In this document: positions 55,319 to 63,962 of the stretch, one piece after another
Layout of the letters: every line of letters begins with the position of its first letter
Numbering within the stretch: the first letter of the stretch is position 1
From: Rhodovulum tesquicola
Lineage (GTDB): Bacteria > Pseudomonadota > Alphaproteobacteria > Rhodobacterales > Rhodobacteraceae
Reading direction: 5' to 3'
Assembly (NCBI RefSeq): GCF_024128855.1
Contig: NZ_JAMYDV010000003.1
Span: 1-64,000 of the forward strand
DNA length: 64,000 nt
Notes under the pieces: generated by a model
What the model saw: the letters and a program-made list of their open reading frames with translations, nothing else
Databases searched by the model: none
What the model was told of the DNA's origin: nothing
Position numbers and translations under genes: made by a program

Positions 55319-57877
55319 TCAGTAAAGCCCGCCCGAGGAAATCGTGCCGAAATTCGCCTTGGGCCCGACCACCGCCTTGCGGCCCGTCGAGGTCGTGACC
55401 TCGCGCGGGGGGCCTGCGGGGTCAACGTCGCCCTCGCCGCGGCCGAAAAGCGGCAGGTCCGATCCCATCGCGAAGCCGCCATCCACCATCGCGCCGATGC
55501 CGAAGATCGGCTCCTCGCCCATGCGGAAATACTCGGCCACCACATGCTCGCCGCTGGCATCATCGGGCAGGCGGCCGCCGGAATAGCGGTCGATCTTGAT
55601 GAAGCGGCCGCCCGGCGGCACCTTGAACGGCCCGCCGCCATATTTCGCCGTCGCCTTTTTCATGAACTCGTTGAAGACCGGCGCGCAAAGCGTGCCGCCT
55701 GCCGCCCGCGCGCCAAGGCTGCGCGGGCGGTCATAGCCCATGTAGCAGCCCGCCACGATGTTCGAGGTGAAGCCCACGAACCAGACGTCGCGCGCGTCGT
55801 TGGTCGTGCCGGTCTTGCCCGCAGTCGGCACGCCCAGATTGATCCGGCCCGCGGCCGTGCCGCGTTCCACGACACCCTGCATCATCGAGGTGAGCTGATA
55901 GGCGGTGATCGCGTTCATCACCCGCTCGCGGTTGCTGACGATGGTCGGCGCCTTGCCCGGCGCAAGGGCCGGGTCGTCGCAATCGGTGCAACTGCGGGTG
56001 TCGTGGCGGTAGATGGTCTTGCCCCAGCGATCCTGCACCCGGTCGACCAGCGTGGGTTCGACCCGCTCGCCGCCATTGGCGAACATCGCATAGGCCGCCA
56101 CCATCCGGTAAAGCGTGGTTTCCTGGCTGCCCAGCGAATTGGCGAGGAAGGGTTCCAGCCGGTCATAGACGCCGAAGCGTTCGGCATAGGTCGCGACCGT
56201 GTCCATGCCGATCTCCCTGGCCAGACGCACGGTCATCAGGTTGCGCGAGCGTTCGATGCCGGTGCGCAAGGGCGTCGGGCCGTAGAACCGGTTCGAGGCG
56301 TTCTTGGGCCGCCAGACCCCAGCGCCCGTGTCCACCTCGATCGGCGCGTCGATCACGATGGTCGCGGGCGTGAACCCGCTGTCCAGCGCCGCGGCAAAGA
56401 CGAAGGGCTTGAAGGCCGAACCGGGCTGGCGCGTGGCCTGGGTGGCGCGATTGAAGACCGAATCCCGATAGGAAAAGCCGCCCTGCATCGCCAGAACGCG
56501 GCCGGTGTTCACATCCATCGCGACGAAGCCGCCCTGCACCTCGGGCACCTGGCGCAGCGTCCAGCGGATGAAGCTGCCATCGGAATCCGATACCATCCGA
56601 CGGACATGGACGACGTCGCCGGGGGTGAAATTCTGGCGCAGGTCGCCGCGGAACCAGGATGTATCTGCGCGCGGCACCTCGGCCGTGCCATCGACGCTCT
56701 CGATGCCGATCACCAGCCGCTGTTCCTCGACCGCCAGCACCACCGCGGGCAGCCAGGGGCTGACGAGGTCGATGTCGCGCGCGATCTCGGTCTGGGCCAG
56801 CGCGGCACGCCAGGCGGTCTCGTCGGCCAGGGCGGCAGGGTCGATCTTCTGGCCGCTGCCGCGCCAGCGCCCTTGCCCGCGGTCGAACTCCTCCAGCGCG
56901 CGCCGCAGGGCGTGGGCGGCTTCGAGTTGCAGTTCGGGGTCGAGCGTGGCGCGGATCGACAGACCGCCGCCGAAGAACTCGGCCTCGCCGAAATTGCCCG
57001 AAAGCTGGCGTCGGATCTCGTCGGTGAAATAGTCGCGTTCGGGCAGGCTGGCGGCGAAGGGCGGGTAATCGCCGTTCTGCACGGTCCTGAGCGGTTGAGT
57101 CTTGGCTGCCTCATAGGCCGCGGGATCCAGATGGCCGTTCTCGAGCATCTGGCGCAGGACATAATCGCGCCGCTCGATGGCGCGGTCATAGGCGCGCACC
57201 GGATGATAGGTCGAGGGCGCCTTGGGCAGCGCGGCCAGATACGCGGCCTCTTCGGGGGCAAGTTCGGCCAGGGTCTTGTTGAAATAGGTCTGCGCCGCGG
57301 CCGCCACGCCATAGGAGTTCTGGCCGAGGAAGATCTCGTTGAGATAGAGTTCGAGGATCCGGTCCTTGGACAGCGTCTCCTCGATCCGCACGGCAAGGAT
57401 CAGTTCCTTGATCTTGCGCTCGCCCGTCCGCTCGCCACCCAACAGGAAATTCTTCATCACCTGCTGGGTGATGGTCGAGGCGCCGCGCAGCGTCTCGCCC
57501 CGTGTCTGAACCGCCTCGATCCCGGCTGCGACGATGCCACGGGCATCGAACCCCTTGTGGCTGTAGAAATTCTTGTCCTCGGCCGAGATGAAGGCGTTCT
57601 TGACCAGGTCGGGGATTTCCTCGGCGGGCGCAAACAGGCGCCGTTCATCGGCGAATTCGTCGATCAGACGGCCTTCGCCGGAATAGATCCGGCTGATCGT
57701 CTTGGGCTGATAGGTGGCCAGATCGTCGTGGTTCGGCAGGTCGCGGGCATAGGTCCAGAACACCCCGCCCAACAGAAGCGTGGCGCCGACAAGCCCGAGG
57801 GTGACGAAAGTGAAAAGCACCCCGAGCGATGAGAGAATGAAACGGATCAAACCGCCCCTGCCCTTTCCTGATCGCAT
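55319..57877 (-). CDS. mrcA: Penicillin-binding protein 1A (class A PBP)
   Basis: An 852-residue bifunctional peptidoglycan synthase. There is a membrane anchor (residues 10-38), a GT51 glycosyltransferase domain (about 60-240) with the catalytic Glu in FISAEDKNFYSHKGFD and STITQQVMKNFLLG, an OB-like insert, and a transpeptidase domain with the S-x-x-K in QPGSAFKPFVFAA, SRN in IERSRNLMTVRLA and KTG in AGKTGTTNDARDVWF. Length is usual for PBP1A of alphaproteobacteria. It lies 101 bases after the amidase gene, so synthase and hydrolase are co-directional. Confidence 0.97.
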   Translation of the reverse strand: MRSGKGRGGLIRFILSSLGVLFTFVTLGLVGATLLLGGVFWTYARDLPNHDDLATYQPKTISRIYSGEGRLIDEFADERRLFAPAEEIPDLVKNAFISAEDKNFYSHKGFDARGIVAAGIEAVQTRGETLRGASTITQQVMKNFLLGGERTGERKIKELILAVRIEETLSKDRILELYLNEIFLGQNSYGVAAAAQTYFNKTLAELAPEEAAYLAALPKAPSTYHPVRAYDRAIERRDYVLRQMLENGHLDPAAYEAAKTQPLRTVQNGDYPPFAASLPERDYFTDEIRRQLSGNFGEAEFFGGGLSIRATLDPELQLEAAHALRRALEEFDRGQGRWRGSGQKIDPAALADETAWRAALAQTEIARDIDLVSPWLPAVVLAVEEQRLVIGIESVDGTAEVPRADTSWFRGDLRQNFTPGDVVHVRRMVSDSDGSFIRWTLRQVPEVQGGFVAMDVNTGRVLAMQGGFSYRDSVFNRATQATRQPGSAFKPFVFAAALDSGFTPATIVIDAPIEVDTGAGVWRPKNASNRFYGPTPLRTGIERSRNLMTVRLAREIGMDTVATYAERFGVYDRLEPFLANSLGSQETTLYRMVAAYAMFANGGERVEPTLVDRVQDRWGKTIYRHDTRSCTDCDDPALAPGKAPTIVSNRERVMNAITAYQLTSMMQGVVERGTAAGRINLGVPTAGKTGTTNDARDVWFVGFTSNIVAGCYMGYDRPRSLGARAAGGTLCAPVFNEFMKKATAKYGGGPFKVPPGGRFIKIDRYSGGRLPDDASGEHVVAEYFRMGEEPIFGIGAMVDGGFAMGSDLPLFGRGEGDVDPAGPPREVTTSTGRKAVVGPKANFGTISSGGLY

Positions 57878-57978
57878 GGACCTCTATACGCCGCCCCGCG
57901 TCCGGGGTCAAAACGAACGGCCCCGGGCCGGGCCGCGATGCGCCGGCCTGCCGGTCACGTCCTCGGGAGGGACCGGTT

Positions 57979-59211
57979 TCAGCGCCGCAGCAATACCGCC
58001 TGTGCCGCGTCCTCGGCCGCCCATTCCCGGATCGCGCCGACGATTCCGGCAATCGCCCGCGCGCGCCATTCGGGCGAAACGAGGTTGCGCCGGTCGCGTT
58101 CCGAGGACAGGAAGCCCAGTTCGACCAGCACCGAAGGGATATCGGGCGATTTGAGCACAGAGAAGCCCGCCGACAGCCGCGGCCGCTTGTGCAGGCTTCC
58201 GACATGGGTCTGCAACCCCGCCACGATGGCATCCGCCAGCCGGTCGGCCCGGGGTGCGGTCTCGGTCCGGGCGATGTCCATCAGGACGGTCGCGATCTCG
58301 TCATCCTTGTCGGTCAGGTCCACCCCCGCCAGCAGCGCGTCGCGGTCATGGCGTTCGGCCAGCAGGGCCGAGGCCTTGTCCGACGCGGTTTCCGAAAGCG
58401 TGTAGACCGTGCCGCCGCTCGCCTGCCCATCGGCCAGCGCATCGGCATGCAGCGAGATGAACAGATCGGCCCGGGCCGCGCGCGCGATGTCGATGCGGGT
58501 TTCCAGCGGCACGAAATGATCGCCGTCGCGGGTCAGCACCGGTTCGTGCCCGGCGCGGATCAGCGCCTCGGACAGTTCGCGGGCGAAGGTCAGCATCAGA
58601 TCCGATTCGCGCAAGCCGCCCCGCTCTGCGCCGGGGTCGATGCCGCCATGGCCGGGGTCGAGCACGACGCGCAAGGGCCGCGTGCCGTCCTGGCGGCGCT
58701 GCGGCGGGGCCAGTTCCTCGGGTGGTGGCAGGCCCCATAGCGCCGAGGCGGGCGGGCGGGCAGAGGTGGCGAAGGCGTCCGGATCGGCAGGGGCAAGCCG
58801 CACCGACAGGAGCGCCCGGCCTGTCGCCCGGTCGCGCGCCATCTCGGCCGTCTCGATGGCAAAGGGGCCGCCAAGCTCCAGCACCAGCCGCGACCAGCCC
58901 GGCCGCACCGCCCCTGCCCGCGCCCCAAGCACCCGGCCGGTGGCGATCAGCGCCGCGGGATCGGTGCCGCGCCAGTCCACCTCGCGGAAATCCGCGACCA
59001 GCCGCGGCGGGTTGTCCAGCGTGTAGACCCGGTAGGGCACCGGCTGGGACAGGTCGAGGATCAGCGCAAACCCTGCCCCGGCATCCGCCACCCGGGAAGC
59101 CGCCGGATCGGGCCGCGCCAGCGCCGTCATCTCCTGCGCCAACACCGGGACCGCCCCGCCAAGCACGGACAGAAGCGCCACAAGGCGCAGAATGGAAAGG
59201 GAAAATCGCAT
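57979..59211 (-). CDS. amiC: N-acetylmuramoyl-L-alanine amidase (AmiC-type, AMIN plus Amidase_3)
   Basis: A 410-residue secreted wall hydrolase that separates daughter cells. A signal peptide (SILRLVALLSVLGGAVPVLA, cut near residue 25) is followed by an AMIN-like domain (about 30-150: FALILDLSQPVPYRVYTLDN) and a zinc Amidase_3 domain (about 185-405) with VVLDPGHGGIDPGAERGGLRES (H and E ligands), ISLHADAL and the catalytic Glu in VLVELGFLSS. The ATG at 59211 is the only one just before the signal sequence. It precedes mrcA on the same strand. Confidence 0.93.
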   Translation of the reverse strand: MRFSLSILRLVALLSVLGGAVPVLAQEMTALARPDPAASRVADAGAGFALILDLSQPVPYRVYTLDNPPRLVADFREVDWRGTDPAALIATGRVLGARAGAVRPGWSRLVLELGGPFAIETAEMARDRATGRALLSVRLAPADPDAFATSARPPASALWGLPPPEELAPPQRRQDGTRPLRVVLDPGHGGIDPGAERGGLRESDLMLTFARELSEALIRAGHEPVLTRDGDHFVPLETRIDIARAARADLFISLHADALADGQASGGTVYTLSETASDKASALLAERHDRDALLAGVDLTDKDDEIATVLMDIARTETAPRADRLADAIVAGLQTHVGSLHKRPRLSAGFSVLKSPDIPSVLVELGFLSSERDRRNLVSPEWRARAIAGIVGAIREWAAEDAAQAVLLRR

Positions 59212-59280
59212 GGCTGCCCGCTCTTGTTTTGCGCGATCATAGCGCAGCCGGAAGACGCGCGAAACCGCAAGCCCGAATGC

Positions 59281-59308
59281 AAACGGCCGCCCCCCGGGGG
59301 GACGGCCG
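59281..59308 (-). terminator. Terminator after sodB
   Basis: On the minus strand CGGCCGTCCCCCC is followed by GGGGGGCGGCCG and TTT, a GC stem of 6 plus up to 6 pairs with the loop in the C/G run. It lies 22 bases after the sodB stop, before the amidase gene. Confidence 0.6.
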
Positions 59309-59330
59309 CAGGCCATGCGAAATGCCGGGG

Positions 59331-59939
59331 TTACGCGTGCGAAAGCCGCGCGGCGACGTTTTCCCAGTTCACGAGGTGATCGAGGAAATTCGACAGGTAG
59401 GCCGGGCGCTTGTTGCGGAAGTCGATATAGTAGGAATGTTCCCACACATCGCAGCCCAGAAGCGCGGTCTGGCCGAAGCAGAGCGGGTTCACCCCGTTCT
59501 CGGTCTTGGTCACCTTGAGCGCGCCATCGGTATCGACCACCAGCCAGCACCAGCCCGAGCCGAACTGCCCGGCCCCCGCGGCCGAGAATTCCTCCTTGAA
59601 CTTCTCGACCGAGCCGAAGGCGTCGTTGATCCGCGCCTCGAGCTCCGAGGGCATGGCGGATTTTCCCGGCCCCATCATTTCCCAGAACTGGCAATGATTC
59701 CAATGCTGTGAGGCGTTGTTGAAGATGCCGTTCTGGGCCACCGCGCCCTTCTGGTAGGTGCCCCTGACGACATCCTCGAGGGACTTGCCCTCCCATTCGG
59801 TGCCGGCGATCAGCTTGTTGCCATTGTCCACATAGGCCTTGTGGTGCAGGTCGTGATGGTACTCCATCGTCTCCCGCGACATGCCCAGATCGGCGAGCGC
59901 GTCATGGGCATAGGGAAGGTCGGGAAGTTCGAAGGCCAT
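59331..59939 (-). CDS. sodB: Superoxide dismutase (Fe/Mn type)
   Basis: A 202-residue cytoplasmic Fe/Mn superoxide dismutase. Metal ligands are H28 in MEYHHDLHHKAYVDN, a His in ASQHWNHCQFW, Asp in GCDVWEHSYYIDF and His in the same motif. AAGAGQFGSGWCWLVVD is the second-sphere region; the Gln in that stretch suggests iron or cambialistic use rather than strict manganese. The ATG at 59939 has GGGGGAA before it. It is a single-gene unit with its own terminator. Confidence 0.95.
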   Translation of the reverse strand: MAFELPDLPYAHDALADLGMSRETMEYHHDLHHKAYVDNGNKLIAGTEWEGKSLEDVVRGTYQKGAVAQNGIFNNASQHWNHCQFWEMMGPGKSAMPSELEARINDAFGSVEKFKEEFSAAGAGQFGSGWCWLVVDTDGALKVTKTENGVNPLCFGQTALLGCDVWEHSYYIDFRNKRPAYLSNFLDHLVNWENVAARLSHA

Positions 59940-60229
59940 GGTTCCCCCTGTTGGTCTTTGATGCGTCACTTTGCCCTAGATGGCGCGGGGATGGGGGCAA
60001 GGTCAAGTCCCGGGGGGAGAAATAGACGCGCGCCCTCACCGCCCCGGTCCCGGCACGAGACGACGCAGATCCGCCGGTCAGGCGGGATCGGAATTCCATC
60101 GGAATTCCATCGGACTTTCATCGGACTTTCATCGGACAAGAATTCCGACGGGTTCCGCGCGGCGCGGCGCCGAACCGCCGTCAGGACCGCCCCCCCCCCC
60201 GCCGCCATCGGCAAGGGGGCCGGGACCGC
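59940..60229. other. 290-base gap with 11-bp tandem repeats and a C-tract
   Basis: The gap between sodB and a small membrane protein gene (both minus) has no supported gene. It holds five tandem 11-base units at 60087-60141 (separate entry) and a run of 11 Cs at 60190-60200. I see no clear promoter for sodB by eye. Confidence 0.6.
60087..60141. repeat. Five tandem copies of an 11-bp repeat
   Basis: Units ATCGGAATTCC (60087, 60098), ATCGGACTTTC (60109, 60120) and ATCGGACAAGA (60131) follow without spacers. The first five or six bases (ATCGGA) are constant and the last five change in pairs. The 11-base period puts every unit on nearly the same face of the helix. It lies about 150 bases upstream of the sodB start codon. 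Confidence 0.85.
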
Positions 60230-60394
60230 TCAGTCCTCGATCACCGGGTAGACCTGGACGGAACCGCCATCGGTGTTGCCGTAGATCTGGGCGCCGACCA
60301 CGCCGAAGAAGACCGGCAGAAGCAGGCCGGCCACGATGCCGAACCACTTGGCGGCGGATTCGGGAACCAGAACGTCGTAATTGTTGTCGGACAT
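60230..60394 (-). CDS. 54-residue single-pass membrane protein, unknown function
   Basis: The frame encodes MSDNNYDVLVPESAAKWFGI, a hydrophobic helix up to residue 38 (VAGLLLPVFFGVVGAQIY) and an acidic tail ending at residue 54. A GGAG site lies 9 bases before the ATG at 60394. The short polar N-terminus and clean membrane helix suggest a real inner-membrane microprotein; I recall similar unnamed proteins in Rhodobacterales. It lies between sodB and the divergent ccmI gene. It is too short for a domain search to be informative. Confidence 0.6.
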   Translation of the reverse strand: MSDNNYDVLVPESAAKWFGIVAGLLLPVFFGVVGAQIYGNTDGGSVQVYPVIED

Positions 60395-60793
60395 GGACAG
60401 GACTCCGAATGAGATTTGGCGCCCGTTATGCGAAGCGTCCCTGCGCGCGTCAAGGCGACCAAATGCGCAGATGCACGCCCTGCGACAGAGCGGCCCAGCC
60501 GACATGGGCGCGCGGCTGGCCGCGGGCAGGATCACATCCTGGTGAGATATCCGCCCCCGGCGCGGTCGGCCGCGCGCCGCCCCGACCGGTCCGGCGCGGC
60601 CACAAGTGTCCCGGTTCGGCCTTGTCCGCCGGGCTCTCGCCGCTGCATCCGACACCGGGGACACCATGTTTTCCGCCCGCGCGGAGCGCCCCGTCCGGGC
60701 GGCGCCGGGGCGGGGCGGCGGCCGCTTTGCCCTTTCGGAACCGGCCGGTCCGTAATAGATCGGCGGGTGAGGCTGAAGAAGGGGTGGACCCGT
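60395..60793. other. 399-base divergent intergenic region upstream of ccmI
   Basis: The region is very GC-rich and holds no gene I can support on either strand. There are several short GC inverted repeats typical of such composition. TAATAG at 60754-60759 might be the -10 of ccmI, but no well-spaced -35 is seen. Confidence 0.4.
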
Positions 60794-62029
60794 ATGGCAT
60801 TCACGCTCATTGCCCTGGGGCTTGCCGCGGCAATCGCGGTGCTGCTGATCCTGGCGCTGCTGCGCGGCCGCTCCGATGCGGCGCCGGCTGCGGCCTATGA
60901 CCTTCAGGTCTATCGCGAGCAGTTGCGCGAGGTCGATCGCGACCTGGCCCGCGGCGTCATCACCGCCGACGAGGCCGGGCGCATCCGCACCGAGGTCTCG
61001 CGCCGGGTGCTGGAGGCCGACCGCAAGCTGGCGGCCGTGACCGCCGTCACCCCGGCCCCGCGCGCGGCAAGCCTGGCACTCGGGCTGGCGCTGGCGGTGC
61101 TGCTGCTGGGCGGTAGCTGGGGCGTTTACCGCACGATCGGGGCGCCGGGCTATTCCGACCAGCCGATGGCGGCGCGCATCGCGCAGGCCTCGGAGTTCCG
61201 CGCCAACCGCATGCGCCAGGCCGAGGCCGAGGAGGCCGCGCCGCCGATCCCGGTGCCCGCGCCCGAGCCGCAGCATCTGGACCTGGTCGAGCGGCTGCGC
61301 GAGGTGGTCGCCGAACGCGGCGACGATCTGCGCGGGTTTCTGCTGCTGGCCCGCAACGAGGCCGCGCTGGGCAATTTCCGCGCCGCCTATGCCGCGCAAT
61401 CGCGCGCCATCGAACTGAAGGAGGGCCGCGCGACCGCCGAGGACCATGCCACCATGGCCGACATGATGGTGCTGGCCGCGGGCGGCTATGTCTCGCCCGA
61501 GGCCGAGGCGGTGCTGGAAAACGCCCTGAACCGCGATCCGAGGAACGGCACCGCGCTCTATTACTGGGGGCTGATGCATATCCAGACCGGGCGGCCCGAC
61601 ATCGCCTTCCGGGTCTGGCGCGAGCTTCTGTCGGTCTCGCAGCCGGACGATCCCTGGCTTGCGCCGGTGCATTCCCAGATCCGCGACCTGGCCTGGTTCG
61701 CGGGCGATGACGACTACACCCCGCCGCCGCTGCCGCAGGCCGGTCCCCTGCGCGGCCCCTCGGCCGAGGATATCGCGGCCGCCAAGGGGATGACCCCCGA
61801 ACAGCGTCGGCAGATGATCGTCGGCATGGTGGCGGGCCTGTCCGACCGGCTGGCCAACCAGGGCGGCAGCCCCGAGGAATGGGCGCAGCTGATCCGCGCA
61901 CTGGGCATGCTGGGCGATACCGAGCAGGCGGGCGGCATCTGGGCCGAGGCGCAGCAGGTCTTCGCGCCGCACCCGGAGGCGCTGGACACCGTGCGCGCGG
62001 CCGCCATCGCGGCGGGCGTGGCCGAGTGA
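60794..62029 (+). CDS. ccmI: c-type cytochrome biogenesis protein CcmI
   Basis: A 411-residue protein that holds apocytochrome c for haem ligation by CcmFH. Two N-terminal membrane helices (residues 1-25 and about 92-112) flank a cytoplasmic leucine-zipper-like loop (YDLQVYREQLREVDRDLARG). A periplasmic TPR domain follows (FLLLARNEAALGNFRAAYAA, YVSPEAEAVLENALNRDPRN, TALYYWGLMHIQTGRPDIAF). The layout matches Rhodobacter capsulatus CcmI. It is not next to other ccm genes. Its stop overlaps the ruvX start by 4 bases (GTGA). Confidence 0.93.
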   Translation: MAFTLIALGLAAAIAVLLILALLRGRSDAAPAAAYDLQVYREQLREVDRDLARGVITADEAGRIRTEVSRRVLEADRKLAAVTAVTPAPRAASLALGLALAVLLLGGSWGVYRTIGAPGYSDQPMAARIAQASEFRANRMRQAEAEEAAPPIPVPAPEPQHLDLVERLREVVAERGDDLRGFLLLARNEAALGNFRAAYAAQSRAIELKEGRATAEDHATMADMMVLAAGGYVSPEAEAVLENALNRDPRNGTALYYWGLMHIQTGRPDIAFRVWRELLSVSQPDDPWLAPVHSQIRDLAWFAGDDDYTPPPLPQAGPLRGPSAEDIAAAKGMTPEQRRQMIVGMVAGLSDRLANQGGSPEEWAQLIRALGMLGDTEQAGGIWAEAQQVFAPHPEALDTVRAAAIAAGVAE

Positions 62030-62505
62030 GCGTCTTCGACAGCGCCGAGGGTTTCGCCGCCGCCCTGCCCGAACGCGGCGCGCTGGTGGGGCTGGATTTC
62101 GGGGAAAAGACCATCGGCGTGGCGGTCTCGGACGGGCTGCGCTCGGTCGCGAGCCCGCTGGAAACGATCCGGCGCAGCAAGTTCACGCAGGATGCCGCCC
62201 GCCTGCTGGAGATCGCGGCGGGGCGCTCTGCCGGGGGGCTTGTGCTGGGGCTGCCGCGCAACATGGATGGCAGCGAGGGGCCGCGCTGCCAGTCGACCCG
62301 GGCCTTCGCGCGCAATCTCTCGCGGCTGACCGAGCTGCCCATCGGCTTCTGGGACGAGCGGCTCTCGACCGTGGCGGCCGAACGCGCGCTGCTCGAGGCC
62401 GACACCTCGCGCAAGCGCCGCGCCGAAGTGATTGACCATGTCGCCGCGGGCTATATCCTGCAAGGGTTCCTTGACCGCCTGCGCCATCTGAAGGACGCGC
62501 CATGA
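62026..62505 (+). CDS. ruvX: Holliday junction resolvase-like RuvX (YqgF)
   Basis: A 159-residue RNase H-fold nuclease. LVGLDFGEKTIGVAVSDGL carries the first catalytic Asp, GLVLGLPRNMDGSEGPRC is the hallmark loop, and IGFWDERLSTVAAERALLE the middle acid, with IDHVAAGYILQGFL at the end. The family is implicated in 16S rRNA 5'-end maturation and possibly junction resolution. The start is the GTG at 62026, overlapping ccmI. It overlaps the DUF1289 gene by 4 bases downstream. Confidence 0.94.
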   Translation: MSVFDSAEGFAAALPERGALVGLDFGEKTIGVAVSDGLRSVASPLETIRRSKFTQDAARLLEIAAGRSAGGLVLGLPRNMDGSEGPRCQSTRAFARNLSRLTELPIGFWDERLSTVAAERALLEADTSRKRRAEVIDHVAAGYILQGFLDRLRHLKDAP

Positions 62506-62729
62506 GCGAAGACCGCCCCGCCCGCGTCGATGGCGCCATCGAAAGCCCCTGCACAAGGGTCTGCGTGGTCGACCGCGACAGCCGCCTGTGCACCGGCTGC
62601 CTGCGCTCGATCGACGAGATCACCGCCTGGACCAGGATGCGCCCCGAGGACCGCCGCCGGGTCATGGCCGACCTGCCCGCGCGGCGCGGCCGCCTCGGCC
62701 TGCCCCCTTCCCTGTCCGGTTCGGCCTGA
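62502..62729 (+). CDS. DUF1289 family small cysteine-rich protein
   Basis: A 75-residue protein with the family pattern SPCTRVCVVDRDSRLCTGCL, four cysteines likely to bind iron-sulfur or zinc, followed by SIDEITAWTRMRPEDRRRVM. Function unknown. It is the last of three overlapping genes (ccmI, ruvX, DUF1289) and ends in the convergent gap to aroB. Confidence 0.9.
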   Translation: MSEDRPARVDGAIESPCTRVCVVDRDSRLCTGCLRSIDEITAWTRMRPEDRRRVMADLPARRGRLGLPPSLSGSA

Positions 62730-62748
62730 AACCCCCGCCCTGCCCTTC

Positions 62749-62770
62749 TTCTTCTGGCCGGAAATATCCC
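62749..62770 (-). repeat. Dispersed 3' motif, copy D (after aroB, divergent form)
   Basis: On the minus strand the site reads GGGATATTTCCGGCCAGAAG then AA, a variant of copies A-C with the same GAAGAA end and A/T core. It begins 64 bases after the aroB stop codon in the sense of aroB and is preceded by a G-run hairpin (GGGGGGCGCTGCCCCCC). I recall this pairing as common between genes in Rhodobacteraceae. Confidence 0.6.
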
Positions 62771-62834
62771 GGGGGGAGTCCGCAAGGACGGGGGGCAGCG
62801 CCCCCCTTGCGCCCTCTGCCCCCGCCAGACCCCG

Positions 62835-63962
62835 TCAGCCCCGGCGCGCGGCCAGCGCCTCGTCCAGCATCGCGCGCAACAGCCCCGCATCGACATCCGA
62901 GGTGACGAAGGCCTGCCCGATCCCGCGGGCCAGGACGAAACGCAGCCGACCGTCCTGAACCTTCTTGTCCTGCGCCATCAACCCGATCAGCGCCTCGGCG
63001 CCGGGCAGGTCGCCGGGGATGTCGGCCAGATCCCTCTTCATCCCCATCGCCGCCAGATGCGCGCGCACCCGCGAGGGCTCTTCCTGGCTGCACAGCCCCA
63101 TCCGCGCCGACAGTTCGAAGGCCAGCGCGCAGCCAATCGCCACGCCCTCGCCATGCAGGAGCCGGTCGGAATAGCCGGTCGCGGCCTCCAGCGCGTGGCA
63201 GAAGGTGTGGCCGAGGTTCAGCAACGCGCGTTCGCCCTGTTCGGTCTCGTCGCGCTCGACGATGCCCGCCTTCATCTCGCAGGACCGCCGCACCGCATGG
63301 ATGCGCGCGGCCAGGTCGCCCGCGGCCAGCGCGGGGCCGTTCTCCTCCAGCCAGTCGAAGAAGGCCGCGTCGCCCAGAAGGCCGTATTTCACCACCTCGC
63401 CATAGCCGGCCAGGAAATCGCGGCGCGGCAGCGTGTCCAGCACGCCGGTATCGGCCAGCACCAGGCTCGGCTGGTGGAAGGCGCCGATCAGGTTCTTGCC
63501 CAGGGGGGAATTGATCCCGGTCTTGCCGCCCACCGAACTGTCGACCTGCGCCAGCAGCGTGGTCGGCACCTGGACGAAGCGCACGCCGCGGCGCAGGACG
63601 GCCGCGGCAAAGCCTGCCAGATCGCCGATCACGCCGCCGCCCAGCGCCACCACCATGCCGCCGCGCTCGACCTTCTGCTCGATCAGCCATTCCACCGCGC
63701 GCGAGAACTGCGCCCAGCCCTTGGTCGCCTCGCCGGGCGGCAGGGCAAGCGCCGGGGCCTCGATGCCCGCGGCGGCCAGCCCCGTGCGAAACGCCTCCAG
63801 ATGCAGGGCGGCGACGGTTTCGTCGGTCAGGATCGCGACGCGGGGACGGGTCAGCAGCGGGCCGATCTCGGCGCCCGCGCGCGCGATCAGGCCGGGGCCG
63901 ATGCGGATGTCGTAGGCGCGCCCCGGCAGGGCCACATGCACGGTTTCAACGGTCTCGCTCAC
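62835..63962 (-). CDS. aroB: 3-dehydroquinate synthase
   Basis: A 375-residue enzyme of the shikimate pathway that cyclises DAHP, using NAD and a divalent metal. ALGGGVIGDLAGFAAAVLRRG, QVPTTLLAQVDSSVGGKTGIN, AGYGEVVKYGLL and LNLGHTFCHALEA (metal His residues) are all present. The start is the GTG at 63962, which overlaps the stop of the upstream gene as GTGA. It is followed by the convergent DUF1289 gene, with motif copy D in between. Confidence 0.96.
   Translation of the reverse strand: MSETVETVHVALPGRAYDIRIGPGLIARAGAEIGPLLTRPRVAILTDETVAALHLEAFRTGLAAAGIEAPALALPPGEATKGWAQFSRAVEWLIEQKVERGGMVVALGGGVIGDLAGFAAAVLRRGVRFVQVPTTLLAQVDSSVGGKTGINSPLGKNLIGAFHQPSLVLADTGVLDTLPRRDFLAGYGEVVKYGLLGDAAFFDWLEENGPALAAGDLAARIHAVRRSCEMKAGIVERDETEQGERALLNLGHTFCHALEAATGYSDRLLHGEGVAIGCALAFELSARMGLCSQEEPSRVRAHLAAMGMKRDLADIPGDLPGAEALIGLMAQDKKVQDGRLRFVLARGIGQAFVTSDVDAGLLRAMLDEALAARRG

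Noticed and set aside
55544-57832. Plus-strand frame of 762 codons antisense to mrcA
   Set aside because: No recognisable domain; the PBP1A motifs on the other strand are complete.
60087-60141. CRISPR-like array
   Set aside because: Units are 11 bases and abut without spacers, so this is a tandem repeat, not CRISPR. No cas genes are present.
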